The position numbers and the translations under genes are program-made. Shown here in pieces: positions 24,896 to 33,386 of a DNA stretch of 64,000 nt (position 1 is its first letter; each line of letters opens with the position of its first letter). A model generated the notes under the pieces. The model searched no databases, was not told the origin of the DNA, and saw nothing but the letters and a program-made list of their open reading frames with translations. The stretch lies in NCBI GenBank assembly GCA_034436555.1, contig DAOTUU010000027.1:1-64000 (forward strand). The letters are read 5' to 3'. The stretch is from JAFMJV01 sp034436555. Its GTDB lineage: Bacteria > Chloroflexota > Limnocylindria > Limnocylindrales > CSP1-4.

Positions 24896-26047
24896 ATGAC
24901 CGTGGCCCTGCCGCGCGGCACGGAGGTCGTGGTGGTGGGTGCCGGACCGGCGGGCTGCGTCGCGGCGCTGCTGCTGGCCCGGTTGGGAGCCCGGGTGGCC
25001 CTCGTGGACGACGTCGCTGGTCGCACCATCCGGCCCGTCGTGGGGGAGGTGCTGCCGCCCGCCGCGCGGCCCGCCTTCCGCCGCCTCGGGCTCGAGTCGC
25101 TCCTGGGTGACCCGGCGCATGCGCGCGTTCCGGGAGCCGTGTCCGCCTGGGGGTTCGGCGAGGCCGCGACCATCGACCACGTCCGCTCGCCCCTCGGGGA
25201 TGCGATCGCGCCCGACCGCACGATCCTCGACGCGGCGCTGCGTGGCGCGGCCGCAGGTGCGGGTGCGACGGTGGTGGACGTGCCGCGCGCCGCGTGGGGC
25301 ACCATCCGACCCGGGAGGCTCGGGTCCCCCGTGCGCGGCACGGACGCGGCACCGAGGGTGGTGGTCGACGCGTCGGGGCGGACGGCGACGGTGGCGCGTG
25401 CGACCGGGGCGCGCATCGAGCGCGTGGATCGGCGCGTGGCCATCGTGGGCAACCTCATGCCGGACACGCGCGGCGGGCTCCATGAGACGGGCGTCTCCAG
25501 CGACCGACGGGTGCTCGTGGTGGCCGAGCGAGACGGCTGGTGGTCCGCGATCCGTCTGCCCGATGGCCGGTCGGTCGTGGTCTTCCACACCGACTCGGAC
25601 CTCGCCGCGGCCCGGCGTCGCGCTGACCCGTCCCGATGGTGGAGCGCGCTCGCCCGCATCGGGCCCCCGGGCCTGCCGGCACTCGCCGATGGCCTCCGCG
25701 CCCCGGATGCGCTCTGGACGGTGGCGGCCGATTCGCGTCGGCTCGTCCCGGCCCAGGGAGCTGGCGACGGGGTGATCGCGGTCGGAGATGCCGAGATGGC
25801 GTTCGACCCGCTGTCGTCCTTCGGCATCATCGGCGCGCTGTCATCCGCGGAGGAGGCGCTGCCCGTCATCGCGGCGATGATGGAGGGCGGGCCCACGGCG
25901 CCGGCCGCGAGCGAGATCCGCGAGACCGCTCGCGCACGCCGCTGGACACGCTACCGGGCGCGCCTCGCCGAGGCCTATGCGGAGGAGACTCGCTGGTCGG
26001 ACGCCCCGTTCTGGGTGCGGCGGACGCCGCCACCGCCCGGACCCTGA
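24896..26047 (+). CDS. lodB: LodB-like FAD-dependent maturation flavoprotein
   Basis: A 383-residue flavoprotein starting at ATG 24,896 behind GAGGGGAG. The N-terminal FAD-binding Rossmann motif is VVVVGAGPAGCVAALLLARL. VVDASGRTATVARATGA and VIAVGDAEMAFDPLSSFGI are the second and third FAD motifs of tryptophan-halogenase/PHBH-type monooxygenases. In characterised systems LodB is needed to form the CTQ cofactor of LodA and is encoded directly after it, as here. There is no signal peptide, so it should act in the cytoplasm before Tat export of its partner. That order of events is an inference from the two N-termini. Confidence 0.85.
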   Translation: MTVALPRGTEVVVVGAGPAGCVAALLLARLGARVALVDDVAGRTIRPVVGEVLPPAARPAFRRLGLESLLGDPAHARVPGAVSAWGFGEAATIDHVRSPLGDAIAPDRTILDAALRGAAAGAGATVVDVPRAAWGTIRPGRLGSPVRGTDAAPRVVVDASGRTATVARATGARIERVDRRVAIVGNLMPDTRGGLHETGVSSDRRVLVVAERDGWWSAIRLPDGRSVVVFHTDSDLAAARRRADPSRWWSALARIGPPGLPALADGLRAPDALWTVAADSRRLVPAQGAGDGVIAVGDAEMAFDPLSSFGIIGALSSAEEALPVIAAMMEGGPTAPAASEIRETARARRWTRYRARLAEAYAEETRWSDAPFWVRRTPPPPGP

Positions 26048-26092
26048 CACCGCCGTCCCAGAACTGGCCGCGGGGTCAGCCGGGCCGCGGGG

Positions 26093-26430
26093 TCAGGGAC
26101 GAAGCTCCACGAACCCGGCCGCGGCGAGGTCGCCGTCGAGCGCGAGGGCCTCGCGCACGCCCAGGCGCCGCATCGCCGCGAAGCTCGTGGCGTCCACGAA
26201 CGAGAACTCGCGCTCATCGTGGCGCCGGAGCCACGCGATGGCCGCCTCCTCGTCACCCTGCGACACGCTGACCACCCGGACGCGCGGGGACGCCGCGAGC
26301 GCGTCCAGGAACTCCACGGCCGCGGCGTGGCCGGCCCGGCGCCGCATGCAGGTCCACGTCTCGCCACGGACGTGGTTGGTCGTGATCGAGCCGCGATCGG
26401 CGTGCGCGCGCAGCCTCGGCCACCGCGGGT
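26093..26430 (-). pseudogene. 5'-truncated PIN-domain (VapC-like) toxin gene
   Basis: Read from about 26,420 the minus strand encodes DPRWPRLRAHADRG, ITTNHVRGETW, MRRRAGHAAAVEFLDALA and later FSFVDATSFAAMRRLGVREA ending in DLAAAGFVELRP. This is a PIN domain, including the TTN-x-x-x-x-E motif and the C-terminal acidic D-A-T and D-G-D-L. The first strand with the catalytic Asp and any start codon are missing. The frame runs instead into the end of the cation exporter gene, whose TGA overlaps it. An internal ATG at 26,347 would give an 84-residue product without the active-site N-terminus. No antitoxin gene is present. Confidence 0.75.
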
Positions 26431-27341
26431 CAGTGCAGCACCCGCTCGGCGCGACCCTCCCAGATCATGTGCTCGGGCGTCTCCAGCTGGAACGTCGAGT
26501 GGTCGATGTCGAAGTCCCCGGCGAGGCAGTCGCTGAGGTGGTCCAGCACCCTGCCGGGCTCGCCGTCGGGACCCAGCACGACGTGCGCCGAGACCACGTG
26601 CATGCCACTCGTGATCGTCCACGCGTGCAGGTCATGGACCGCCTGGACGCCGGGGGCGTCGAGGATGTGCCGGCGCACCTCGTCGAGGTCCACCCCCTTG
26701 GGGGTCGCCTCGAGGAGCACGTCCACCGCATCCCGCAGGAGGTGCCAGGTGCGCGGGATGATGAGCAGGCCGATGACCGCGGAGGCGATCGCGTCCGCCG
26801 CCATCCAGCCGGTCACCGCGATGGCGAGCGCTGCCACGATGACCGCCACCGACCCCAGGAGGTCGCCCATCACCTCCAGGTACGCCCCGCGCATGTTGAG
26901 GCTGCGCGTCTGCGCGTCTCGCAGCAGGAACAGGGAGACCGCGTTCGCCGCGCCGCCGATGACGGCCACGATCAGCATCAGGCCGCTGGCCACCTCAGGC
27001 GGCTCCAGGAGCCGCTGCCAGGCCTGCCACAGCACGAACGCTGCGACTCCGAACAGGATGACCGCGTTGATGACGGCCGCCAGGATCTCCGCGCGGTACC
27101 AGCCGTACGTGCGCCGGTCGGTGGCGGGTCGCGCGGCCACCCAGATGGCGCCCAGGGCGAGCGCCACGCCCACGACGTCGGTGAGCACGTGACCCGCGTC
27201 CGCGAGCAGCGCCAGGCTGTCCGCGGCGATGCCGCCCACCAGCTCCACGACCAGGATGCCGATGCTGATGCAGAGGACGGCCGCGAGCCGGCGACGGTCG
27301 CCATGGGCGGCGCTGTGCGCGTGACCGTGGGCATCGCTCAT
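26430..27341 (-). CDS. CDF-family cation efflux protein
   Basis: A 303-residue zinc/cobalt-type exporter. I prefer the ATG at 27,341 because a TACGAT box ends 7 nt before it; the ATG at 27,350 lies within that box. A His-rich N-terminus (DAHGHAHSAAHGD) is followed by six membrane segments. The metal site residues are in ADSLALLADAGHVLTD (segment 2) and GAYLEVMGDLLGS (segment 5, where E replaces the usual H two positions from G). The C-terminal cytoplasmic ferredoxin-like domain contains VHDLHAWTITSGMHVVSAHV. It matches ZitB/CzcD proteins, which exchange protons for Zn2+. The 3' end abuts a truncated PIN gene. Confidence 0.92.
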   Translation of the reverse strand: MSDAHGHAHSAAHGDRRRLAAVLCISIGILVVELVGGIAADSLALLADAGHVLTDVVGVALALGAIWVAARPATDRRTYGWYRAEILAAVINAVILFGVAAFVLWQAWQRLLEPPEVASGLMLIVAVIGGAANAVSLFLLRDAQTRSLNMRGAYLEVMGDLLGSVAVIVAALAIAVTGWMAADAIASAVIGLLIIPRTWHLLRDAVDVLLEATPKGVDLDEVRRHILDAPGVQAVHDLHAWTITSGMHVVSAHVVLGPDGEPGRVLDHLSDCLAGDFDIDHSTFQLETPEHMIWEGRAERVLH

Positions 27342-27348
27342 CGTCGCC

Positions 27349-27354
27349 ATCGTA
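27349..27354 (-). promoter_or_regulatory. leaderless-type -10 element (TACGAT)
   Basis: On the minus strand TACGAT ends 7 nt before the ATG at 27,341. There is no ribosome site. This decides the start of the cation exporter. Confidence 0.5.
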
Positions 27355-27483
27355 CCGGCGCGCCACCATGGCGGCCTGCCGCGGCGGCAGGCGTGCCCGG
27401 TCGTCGGGAGCGTGATCCCGGTGGGTGGCCTATGGTGAGCTCGTCAGGGGCCGTCCCTCGCCCCATCACCCACGGAGGTTCCC

Positions 27484-28269
27484 ATGCGCCGATCAGCCTT
27501 GACCGCGCTCGCCCTGGGGGCGACGCTCGCCCTCGCCACCGCCGCCCCCATCGTCGCCCAGAGCCCGGAGCCCGATGCCACCGGGACGCTGGCGGGCACC
27601 AGCTGGGTGCTCACGGGCTACGTGTCCGGCGGGGCGCTCATCGACGTCGCCGAGGGCTACATCGTGGACGCCACGTTCAGCGCCTCCACGGTGGCCGGGT
27701 TCTCCGGCTGCAACCAGTACGTGGCCTCGGCCACGGTCGACGGTGCCAACATCACGGTGGGCCCCATCGCCACCACGCTGCGGCTGTGCAAGATGGCCAT
27801 CCCCATCGAGCAGGACTACCTCGCGGCGCTCGCGACCGCGGCCACCTTCACCGCGACCGATGCCACGCTGGAGATCGCGGACGCGGCCGGGACCACGGTC
27901 CTGACCTATGACGCCGCACCCGCCAACCCGCTGGACGGCCCGTGGACGGTCACCGGCTATAACAACGGCGCGGGCGCCGTGGTGTCCCCGGTGGAGGGCA
28001 GCGAGATCACGGTGACCTTCACCGCCGACGGCCAGGTCTTCGGCAGCACCGGCTGCAACTCCTTCAGCGGCCCCTTCACGGTCCAGGGCGACACCATCGC
28101 CGTCGGCCAGCTCGGCCTCACGATGATGGCCTGCGAGGATGCCCTGATGGCCCAGGAGTCCCAGTTCCTGGCGGCGCTCCAGACGCCCGCCGCGATCGAG
28201 GTCTCCGGGGGTATGGTGACCCTGCGCGACGCGGACGGCGCGATGCAGGTCGTCCTCGTGCGCCCCTGA
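27484..28269 (+). CDS. exported protein with two META domains
   Basis: A 261-residue protein starting at ATG 27,484 with GGAGG upstream. After a signal peptide (ALTALALGATLALATAAP), two META/HslJ-type domains follow. The first, about residues 35-145, holds TSWVLTGY, FSGCNQYVASATVDG and LRLCKMAIPIEQDYLAAL. The second, about residues 150-260, holds GPWTVTGYNNG, GSTGCNSFSGPFTVQG and MMACEDALMAQESQFLAAL. Each carries the conserved G-C-N and C-x(4-6)-E signature. In Escherichia coli HslJ is linked to novobiocin resistance and heat shock, but a precise activity is not known. Location is probably the cell surface. Confidence 0.88.
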   Translation: MRRSALTALALGATLALATAAPIVAQSPEPDATGTLAGTSWVLTGYVSGGALIDVAEGYIVDATFSASTVAGFSGCNQYVASATVDGANITVGPIATTLRLCKMAIPIEQDYLAALATAATFTATDATLEIADAAGTTVLTYDAAPANPLDGPWTVTGYNNGAGAVVSPVEGSEITVTFTADGQVFGSTGCNSFSGPFTVQGDTIAVGQLGLTMMACEDALMAQESQFLAALQTPAAIEVSGGMVTLRDADGAMQVVLVRP

Positions 28270-28291
28270 CCAGTCCCTCGCGGAGGTGGTG

Positions 28292-29578
28292 GTGTCCCGA
28301 TCCGTCGCGCTCGCGCTGTCGACTCTCTGTCTCGTCGCGTCCACGGCGGCCGGGGCATCACCCGAACCCGTCCCGCCCGCTGCCGGCTCCCCTGGCGGCA
28401 CGGCGGGGCTGCTCGCGGACCTGCACCAGGTTCCCACGGCCGCGGGCGACGGTCTGGTGAGCTGGGTGGACCTGCGGGCCGTGGCCGATGCCCGACCGGG
28501 CGCGGCCCATCCCACCGCCATCGATGAGGTGCCGGCGGGCCTGGACGCGCAGGACCCGGCCATGGGGCTCTGGCTCGCCGCCATGCGGGGGATCGCGAGC
28601 GGATCGGGCGACCTGCTGCGCGGGCTCCTGGAATCCGGCGCGGACTGGCCGGCGGTCATGGGCTTCGACCCCCTGGCCATCGACCGCGACCTGGCGTTCG
28701 GCGTCCCCCCGTCCGATGGCATCGTGGTCGCGGGCACCTTCGATCCTGACGCGATCGCGGCCGCACTGGGCGCGCGCGGGTTCACGTCGCAGCCCGCAGG
28801 CGGACACACCCTGTGGTGCGGGTCGGCCGGCTGCGACGGGATGCGCCTCGACCTCCGGAACCGCGAGCCCGCGGACCCGTTCGGTGGTCGGCTGGGCCGT
28901 CAGCAGCCGCTCGCGGTCTCGCGGGGCGATCTCCTCTCATCGGCGGACGAGGCCACCGTCCGGGCGATGCTGGATGCGGGATCCGGCGCAGGTCCGTCCC
29001 TCGCTGATGACCTCCGCTGGTCGGCGGCGGTCGGCGCCCTGGGTGCGGAGGGCCTGCTCATCCAGGCCACCTTCGTGCCAGCCTCCCAGCTGACCCTCGA
29101 CCCGGCGACCGTCCTGCTCGGCGACCCATCGGCGGAGTCGCTCGACGCGTGGCTGGAGGGGCTGCGCGCTGCCGGGTTCCGGGCGATGCCGCCCGCCACC
29201 CTCCTGGCGATCGGGGACGCGGCGACCGCGGACGAGCAGGTGGTGACCCTCGCGCTGACCTATCCCACGCTCGAGGATGCGCAGGCGGCAGCGGCCGTCC
29301 TCCCGGAGCGATTGACGCAGATGTCCTCGGTGCGCACCCTGCGCCCATGGTCGGAGGTGCTCGCCGAGCGCGGCGTGACCGAGGTCACGGCCGCGGCGAG
29401 CGCCACGGCGTCCGGCGAGGGAGTCGCGACGCTCACGCTGCGGGCGCCCCTGGCGAGCGCTGAGCCGGGCGACCCGGGAACCCCGACGGCGTCCAGCCGG
29501 CTGTACAGCCTGTTCGTGCAGGCGGTCGCCGCGCGAGACCTGGGCTGGCTCGCGCCGGACCTGCCCGTCGTCGGCTGA
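28292..29578 (+). CDS. secreted hypothetical protein
   Basis: A 428-residue protein. Several GTG codons lie in frame at the start; GTG 28,292 is chosen because GGAGG sits 5 nt before it and a signal peptide begins immediately (VALALSTLCLVASTAAGASP). The mature protein contains GLVSWVDLRAVADARPGA and FGVPPSDGIVVAGTFDPDAI, then two cysteines in LWCGSAGCDGM, then long alpha/beta stretches without known motifs. It follows the META protein by 22 nt on the same strand and is likely co-transcribed. I do not recognise the family. Confidence 0.65.
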   Translation: MSRSVALALSTLCLVASTAAGASPEPVPPAAGSPGGTAGLLADLHQVPTAAGDGLVSWVDLRAVADARPGAAHPTAIDEVPAGLDAQDPAMGLWLAAMRGIASGSGDLLRGLLESGADWPAVMGFDPLAIDRDLAFGVPPSDGIVVAGTFDPDAIAAALGARGFTSQPAGGHTLWCGSAGCDGMRLDLRNREPADPFGGRLGRQQPLAVSRGDLLSSADEATVRAMLDAGSGAGPSLADDLRWSAAVGALGAEGLLIQATFVPASQLTLDPATVLLGDPSAESLDAWLEGLRAAGFRAMPPATLLAIGDAATADEQVVTLALTYPTLEDAQAAAAVLPERLTQMSSVRTLRPWSEVLAERGVTEVTAAASATASGEGVATLTLRAPLASAEPGDPGTPTASSRLYSLFVQAVAARDLGWLAPDLPVVG

Positions 29579-29652
29579 CGGCACCGGCCGTCGCGCGCAC
29601 CGGCGCCTCGGCGCTCGGTGCGACGCCGCGCGCGGCCGCGGCCGGCGGCCGC

Positions 29653-31272
29653 TCAGCTCCCGAAGAACGCGCTGAACGACTGGGCGGTGCCGCCCGCGGC
29701 ACGGAACGCCTCGTGCAGCGCGCGCGCATCGTCCGGGTCGCTGGTCACGGGCACCGGCGACCGATAGAGCGTGAACACGTACTCGTGGCGTGCCGGCGGG
29801 CAGGGGCCGGCCCACCCGGCGGTCCCGAAGTGATTGACGCCCTGCCTCCAGGGACCCGGCGCACCGGAGCCTCCGGCACCCTCGGGAAGCGAGGTGGTGC
29901 CTGCCGGGATGTCCGTCACCATCCAGTGGACGAAGTCACCCGCATCCGGATCGGTGACCAGGATCGCGTACTCCGCCACCTCGCTCTCGGCCCCCGACCA
30001 CGCGAGTTCCGGTGAGACGTCCTGTCCGCGGCACGTGAAGCGGTCGGCGATGTCGCTTCCGGGGGCGATCGAAGCGGACTCGAACCGGGCGTCCGCAGGC
30101 GGCGGGGGAAGCGGATCGGCCGCCATCGCCGCTCCCCGCCCGAAGGGCAGGAACGGGTCGATGAGGACGGGGTCTCCCAGCGACCCCGTCGCACCATCCC
30201 AGCGGACCATGGACGATGCACCGCCAGCAGCGACGCCCAGGCGCGCGAACCAGGCGCCCCCGGGCACCGTCCCGAGCGACACGTAGACGCACGCGCATCG
30301 GTCCACCTCCTGGAGCGCCATCCGCTTCCGGACGGGCGCGGCCTGGAGAGTGTCCGGGATGTCCGCGCTCGCCGTCGTGACCAGGAGCGTGCCCCCCACG
30401 ATGACGCTGCCATCCGCAGGTGAGCGCGTGCCCCTCGTGGCGAGGGCTCCGCTGATCTCGCCCGAGATCGCATCGAGGACGTAGGTGCGCGACCGCCCGT
30501 CATCCTGGCCGCCGACCGCGACCAGCCCGTCTCCGGCCGCGATCACGAAGGGGATGAACCCGCGACCACCCACGGGCACGCTCCGCGCGCGTCCGGACGC
30601 GAGATCCAGGCGGACCACCGACCATCCGGAGCGACCGAGCGCGATCCCGAAGGCGACGCCCTCACCACCCGGAGCGACGCCCTGGCCGCCCTTCAGAAGC
30701 CGTGTCGGCGTGCCTCCCGGCTCCAGGCTGCGGATGGCGATCGCCTTGGAGGGATCGTACGAGCCCGCCCGCGGCACGAGCCCGCCCGCGAACACGAGCG
30801 CGCCGGGCGTGGCGAAGGCATCATCGATCCGGAACGTCTCGGTGGCCTTCATGCGGACCCGCGAGACCACGGGTTCACCTCCGTCGAAGGGCACGAACGC
30901 GAGGCAGAAGTCGGCCGGTTCCGCGGGCGCGGAGTCGGTCGGCGGGCCGAACCGACCGTGGCCCGTCAGCCACAGCCCGGACTCGGTGGGTGGCACAAGC
31001 CGACCGACATCGCAGCCGTCGAACACCGGGACCGTCGCGTACCCGCGGTGCGCACCCGTTGCGCCGTCATATCGATGGACCGCCGACCCTTCCGGGGCAC
31101 CACCCGCGACCCACAGATCCTCCTCGACCGGACCGAGGGCCGCCAGTTCCTGGAACGACAGCAGCGGACCGATCGGCGGTCCCTCCTGGCCGGTGACGCC
31201 GACCGTGCCGGCGATGCAGCCCGCCAGCACCATCGCGACCGTGGCCGCGATGCCTCGACCCCATGTGCGCAT
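29653..31272 (-). CDS. lipoprotein with propeller-like part and C-terminal PEBP domain
   Basis: A 539-residue protein starting at ATG 31,272 behind GAGGGAGGG. VAMVLAGC is a lipobox, so Cys-19 is probably lipidated. Residues about 45-370 look like a kelch/YVTN-like propeller (FQELAALGPVEEDLWVAGGA, LVFAGGLVPRAGSYDPSK, AAGDGLVAVGGQDDGRS). The last 150 residues are a clear YbhB/YbcL-type PEBP domain: RFTCRGQDVSPELAWSGA, YAILVTDPDAGDFVHWMVTD, INHFGTAGWAGPCPP-like and YVFTLY. PEBP proteins bind phospholipid head groups or act as inhibitors. A lipoprotein that joins a propeller to PEBP is unusual. Confidence 0.8.
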   Translation of the reverse strand: MRTWGRGIAATVAMVLAGCIAGTVGVTGQEGPPIGPLLSFQELAALGPVEEDLWVAGGAPEGSAVHRYDGATGAHRGYATVPVFDGCDVGRLVPPTESGLWLTGHGRFGPPTDSAPAEPADFCLAFVPFDGGEPVVSRVRMKATETFRIDDAFATPGALVFAGGLVPRAGSYDPSKAIAIRSLEPGGTPTRLLKGGQGVAPGGEGVAFGIALGRSGWSVVRLDLASGRARSVPVGGRGFIPFVIAAGDGLVAVGGQDDGRSRTYVLDAISGEISGALATRGTRSPADGSVIVGGTLLVTTASADIPDTLQAAPVRKRMALQEVDRCACVYVSLGTVPGGAWFARLGVAAGGASSMVRWDGATGSLGDPVLIDPFLPFGRGAAMAADPLPPPPADARFESASIAPGSDIADRFTCRGQDVSPELAWSGAESEVAEYAILVTDPDAGDFVHWMVTDIPAGTTSLPEGAGGSGAPGPWRQGVNHFGTAGWAGPCPPARHEYVFTLYRSPVPVTSDPDDARALHEAFRAAGGTAQSFSAFFGS

Positions 31273-31361
31273 CCCGTGCCCTCCCTCGTGCGGGATGCCC
31301 GGGATGGAGCGGCCTGCGCACGCCAGCCCGTGCACCGGGGCGCAGTCTACGCCGCGTGCGG

Positions 31362-31397
31362 GCCGCGGACAACCCGGTGGCCGCGGACAACCCGGTG
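31362..31397. repeat. perfect 18-bp tandem duplication
   Basis: GCCGCGGACAACCCGGTG occurs twice in direct succession, at 31,362-31,379 and 31,380-31,397, between the lipoprotein gene and the end of the IclR gene. Confidence 0.85.
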
Positions 31398-31444
31398 GTC
31401 GTGGCCCGCGCCGTGGCCGCGCCTCCGACCGTGCGTCCGGTCGG

Positions 31445-32281
31445 TCAGCCGTCCGAGCGAACGGTGCCCGCGCGCCAGCCCATGAGCGACGCGAGCTCCT
31501 CGGCCGCCTCGAGCAGGCGTCGGCCGATGTCGTCGATGGTGGAATCGAACACGCGCGCCGCGGGGCCGGAGACCGACAGCGCCGCCTGCGGCCGCCCGGA
31601 CACATCGGTGACCGCCACGCCGACACAGCGCGCGCCCACCTCGTTCTCCTCGTCGTCGATGGAGTAGCCCCGCTCGCGGGTCACGCGCAGCTCCGCCATC
31701 AGCGCCTCGATGTCCACGATGGTGCGGCGCGTGGCGGGCCTGCGCTCGTACGCCTCGAGCAGGTCGCGCGCCTCGTCGGGCGGCACGCCGGCCAGGATCG
31801 CCTTGCCCAGGGCGGTGCTGTGGAGCCGGTCGCGGGCACCGATCTCGGACGCCATGCGGAGGCTCCTGGCGCTCTCCGCGATGTCCAGGTAGAGCACGTC
31901 ATGGTCCGTGAGGATGCCCAGGTTGACGGTCTCCCCGAACTCGTCGCGCAGCCCCTCCATCACCGGCCGCGCGCGCGGCACGAGCTGGAGCTTGGACACG
32001 TTCGCGAAGCTCAGCGCGATGAGGCGTGGCCCCGGTGTGTAGCGGCGGGTGACCGGGTCCTTGGACACGTAGCCGCGGCGATGCAGGGTGGTCAGGATGC
32101 GGAAGCTGGACGCCTTGCTGGCGCCGCTTCGCGCGCTCAGCTCCGCGAGCCCCAGGTCACCGTCCTCCGTGATGAGCTCCAGCAGGTCGAGCGCCTTCTG
32201 GAGGACGGCCACGTCGTAGACCGCGCCCGGGTCGCCCGCGATCGGCACGGGCTCCTGGATGGCGCGAGACGGTGCGGTCAT
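31445..32281 (-). CDS. IclR-family transcriptional regulator
   Basis: A 278-residue regulator. I start it at ATG 32,281 because a TATCAT box ends 7 nt before it; an ATG at 32,311 is possible but lies upstream of that box. The N-terminal winged helix is LGLAELSARSGASKASSFRI with wing GYVSKDPVTRRYTPG. The effector domain contains the family landmarks ALGKAILAGVPPDEA, RERGYSIDDEENEVGARCVG and VSGPAARV. IclR proteins usually bind palindromes of GAAAC-NNN-GTTTC type. Four such sites lie in this cluster, one of them between this gene and the divergent esterase, so it is the best candidate for the cluster regulator. The link is an inference. Confidence 0.9.
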   Translation of the reverse strand: MTAPSRAIQEPVPIAGDPGAVYDVAVLQKALDLLELITEDGDLGLAELSARSGASKASSFRILTTLHRRGYVSKDPVTRRYTPGPRLIALSFANVSKLQLVPRARPVMEGLRDEFGETVNLGILTDHDVLYLDIAESARSLRMASEIGARDRLHSTALGKAILAGVPPDEARDLLEAYERRPATRRTIVDIEALMAELRVTRERGYSIDDEENEVGARCVGVAVTDVSGRPQAALSVSGPAARVFDSTIDDIGRRLLEAAEELASLMGWRAGTVRSDG

Positions 32282-32288
32282 GGGCGCG

Positions 32289-32294
32289 ATGATA
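32289..32294 (-). promoter_or_regulatory. leaderless-type -10 element (TATCAT)
   Basis: On the minus strand TATCAT ends 7 nt before the ATG at 32,281 and decides the IclR start. No clear -35 is seen. Confidence 0.55.
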
Positions 32295-32336
32295 GGGGTC
32301 TCGTTCACCATCCGCCCGATACCACGGCCGACGGGC

Positions 32337-32360
32337 TACCATCGCGAAACGACGGTCCGC
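32337..32360 (+). promoter_or_regulatory. esterase -10 box and imperfect IclR-type operator
   Basis: TACCAT (32,337-32,342) is a likely -10 for the esterase gene. It is followed at 32,344-32,360 by GCGAAACGACGGTCCGC, which matches the palindrome GCGAAAC-N3-GTTTCGC at 12 of 14 arm positions. A repressor bound here would cover the transcription start. The site lies in the IclR/esterase divergent gap. Confidence 0.5.
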
Positions 32361-32398
32361 CATGTGAAGCGGCCGCACCCGTTGCCGAGGTCCCGTCC

Positions 32399-33346
32399 AT
32401 GCCGCTCGACCCCGAGGCCAGGGCCATCATCGACCGGGTCGCGGCCGCCGGCATCGCGCCGTGGCACACCCAGGCGGTGGTGGCGGCGAGAGAGGTCTAC
32501 GAGGCGCGCACGCGCCTGCTCGCCGAGGATGTGCTGGAGGTCGCGGAGGTCCGGGACCTGAGCGTGCCGGGCGCGGAGGGGGCGCTCGCGGCACGCGTCT
32601 ACCACCCCGCACCCGGTGCCAGCCGCCCCATCCTGCTCTACCTCCACGGCGGCGGCTGGGTGCTGGGCTCGCTGGACACCCACGACCGCGTCTGCCGGGA
32701 GCTGGCGCGCGAGACCGGCGGCGTGGTGGTCGCACCGGCCTACCGGCTGGCACCCGAGCATCCCCACCCGGCCGCGCTCGAGGACGCCTGGGGCGTGCTC
32801 CGCTGGCTGGCGCGGGAGGGGGCTTCGGTGGGCGGCGACCCCGCGAGGATCGCCGTCGCGGGCGACAGCGCGGGCGGTCATCTGAGCGCCGCGCTCAGCC
32901 TGCTCGCGCGCGACCGCGGCGGACCGCGACTTGTGGCGCAGGTTCCGATCTACCCCGCCCTGGAGCCGCGCTTCGACACCGCCTCCATGGTCGCCAACCG
33001 CGAGGGGTACCTGCTCACCCGCGAGGACCTCGTCTGGTTCTGGGGTCACTACCTGGGTGGCATGACGCCGGGTCCGGACGGCTATGCCGCGCCCCTGCTG
33101 GCGGCGGATGTGAGCGGCCTCCCGCCGGCACTCGTGATCACCGCGGAGTTCGACCCGTTGCGCGACGAGGGCAGGGCCTGGGTGAGCCGGCTGGCCCTGG
33201 CGGGCGTCTGCACCGAGCTCGCCGAGTACTCCGGGGTCACCCACAACTTCGTGGTGCTGCCGGGCGAGATGCCCAAGGGGCGCGACGCGGTCCGGCGCAT
33301 CGCCAGCTGGCTGGACCGGGCCTGGGCCGGCGCATTCGGGGTCTGA
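32399..33346 (+). CDS. alpha/beta hydrolase of the HSL esterase family
   Basis: A 315-residue carboxylesterase starting at ATG 32,399 with GAGGT 8 nt upstream; the frame is open further upstream but is antisense to other genes there. The oxyanion motif is YLHGGGWVLGSL, the nucleophile elbow is GDSAGGHLSAA, the catalytic Asp is in EFDPLRDEG and the His is in GVTHNFVVLPG. These place it in the hormone-sensitive-lipase (family IV) group, which hydrolyses short-chain esters. There is no signal peptide, so it acts inside the cell. It is divergent from the IclR gene and precedes an aminotransferase and an M81 enzyme on the same strand. It may remove an acyl group from the imported substrate. Confidence 0.92.
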   Translation: MPLDPEARAIIDRVAAAGIAPWHTQAVVAAREVYEARTRLLAEDVLEVAEVRDLSVPGAEGALAARVYHPAPGASRPILLYLHGGGWVLGSLDTHDRVCRELARETGGVVVAPAYRLAPEHPHPAALEDAWGVLRWLAREGASVGGDPARIAVAGDSAGGHLSAALSLLARDRGGPRLVAQVPIYPALEPRFDTASMVANREGYLLTREDLVWFWGHYLGGMTPGPDGYAAPLLAADVSGLPPALVITAEFDPLRDEGRAWVSRLALAGVCTELAEYSGVTHNFVVLPGEMPKGRDAVRRIASWLDRAWAGAFGV

Positions 33347-33375
33347 GCCGCGTGGACGGTCGCCTCTCCACGCTC

Positions 33376-33381
33376 TATCAT
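33376..33381 (+). promoter_or_regulatory. possible -10 element (TATCAT) before aminotransferase
   Basis: TATCAT lies 5 nt before GTG 33,387 and 8 nt before ATG 33,390, both in frame with a short open frame leading into the aminotransferase gene. Spacing differs slightly from the other leaderless sites. Confidence 0.4.
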
Positions 33382-33386
33382 TCCGC

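Noticed and set aside
30485..32398. An upstream extension of the esterase frame by more than 600 codons.
   Set aside because: It runs antisense to the PEBP lipoprotein and IclR genes. Esterase homology begins at 32,399.
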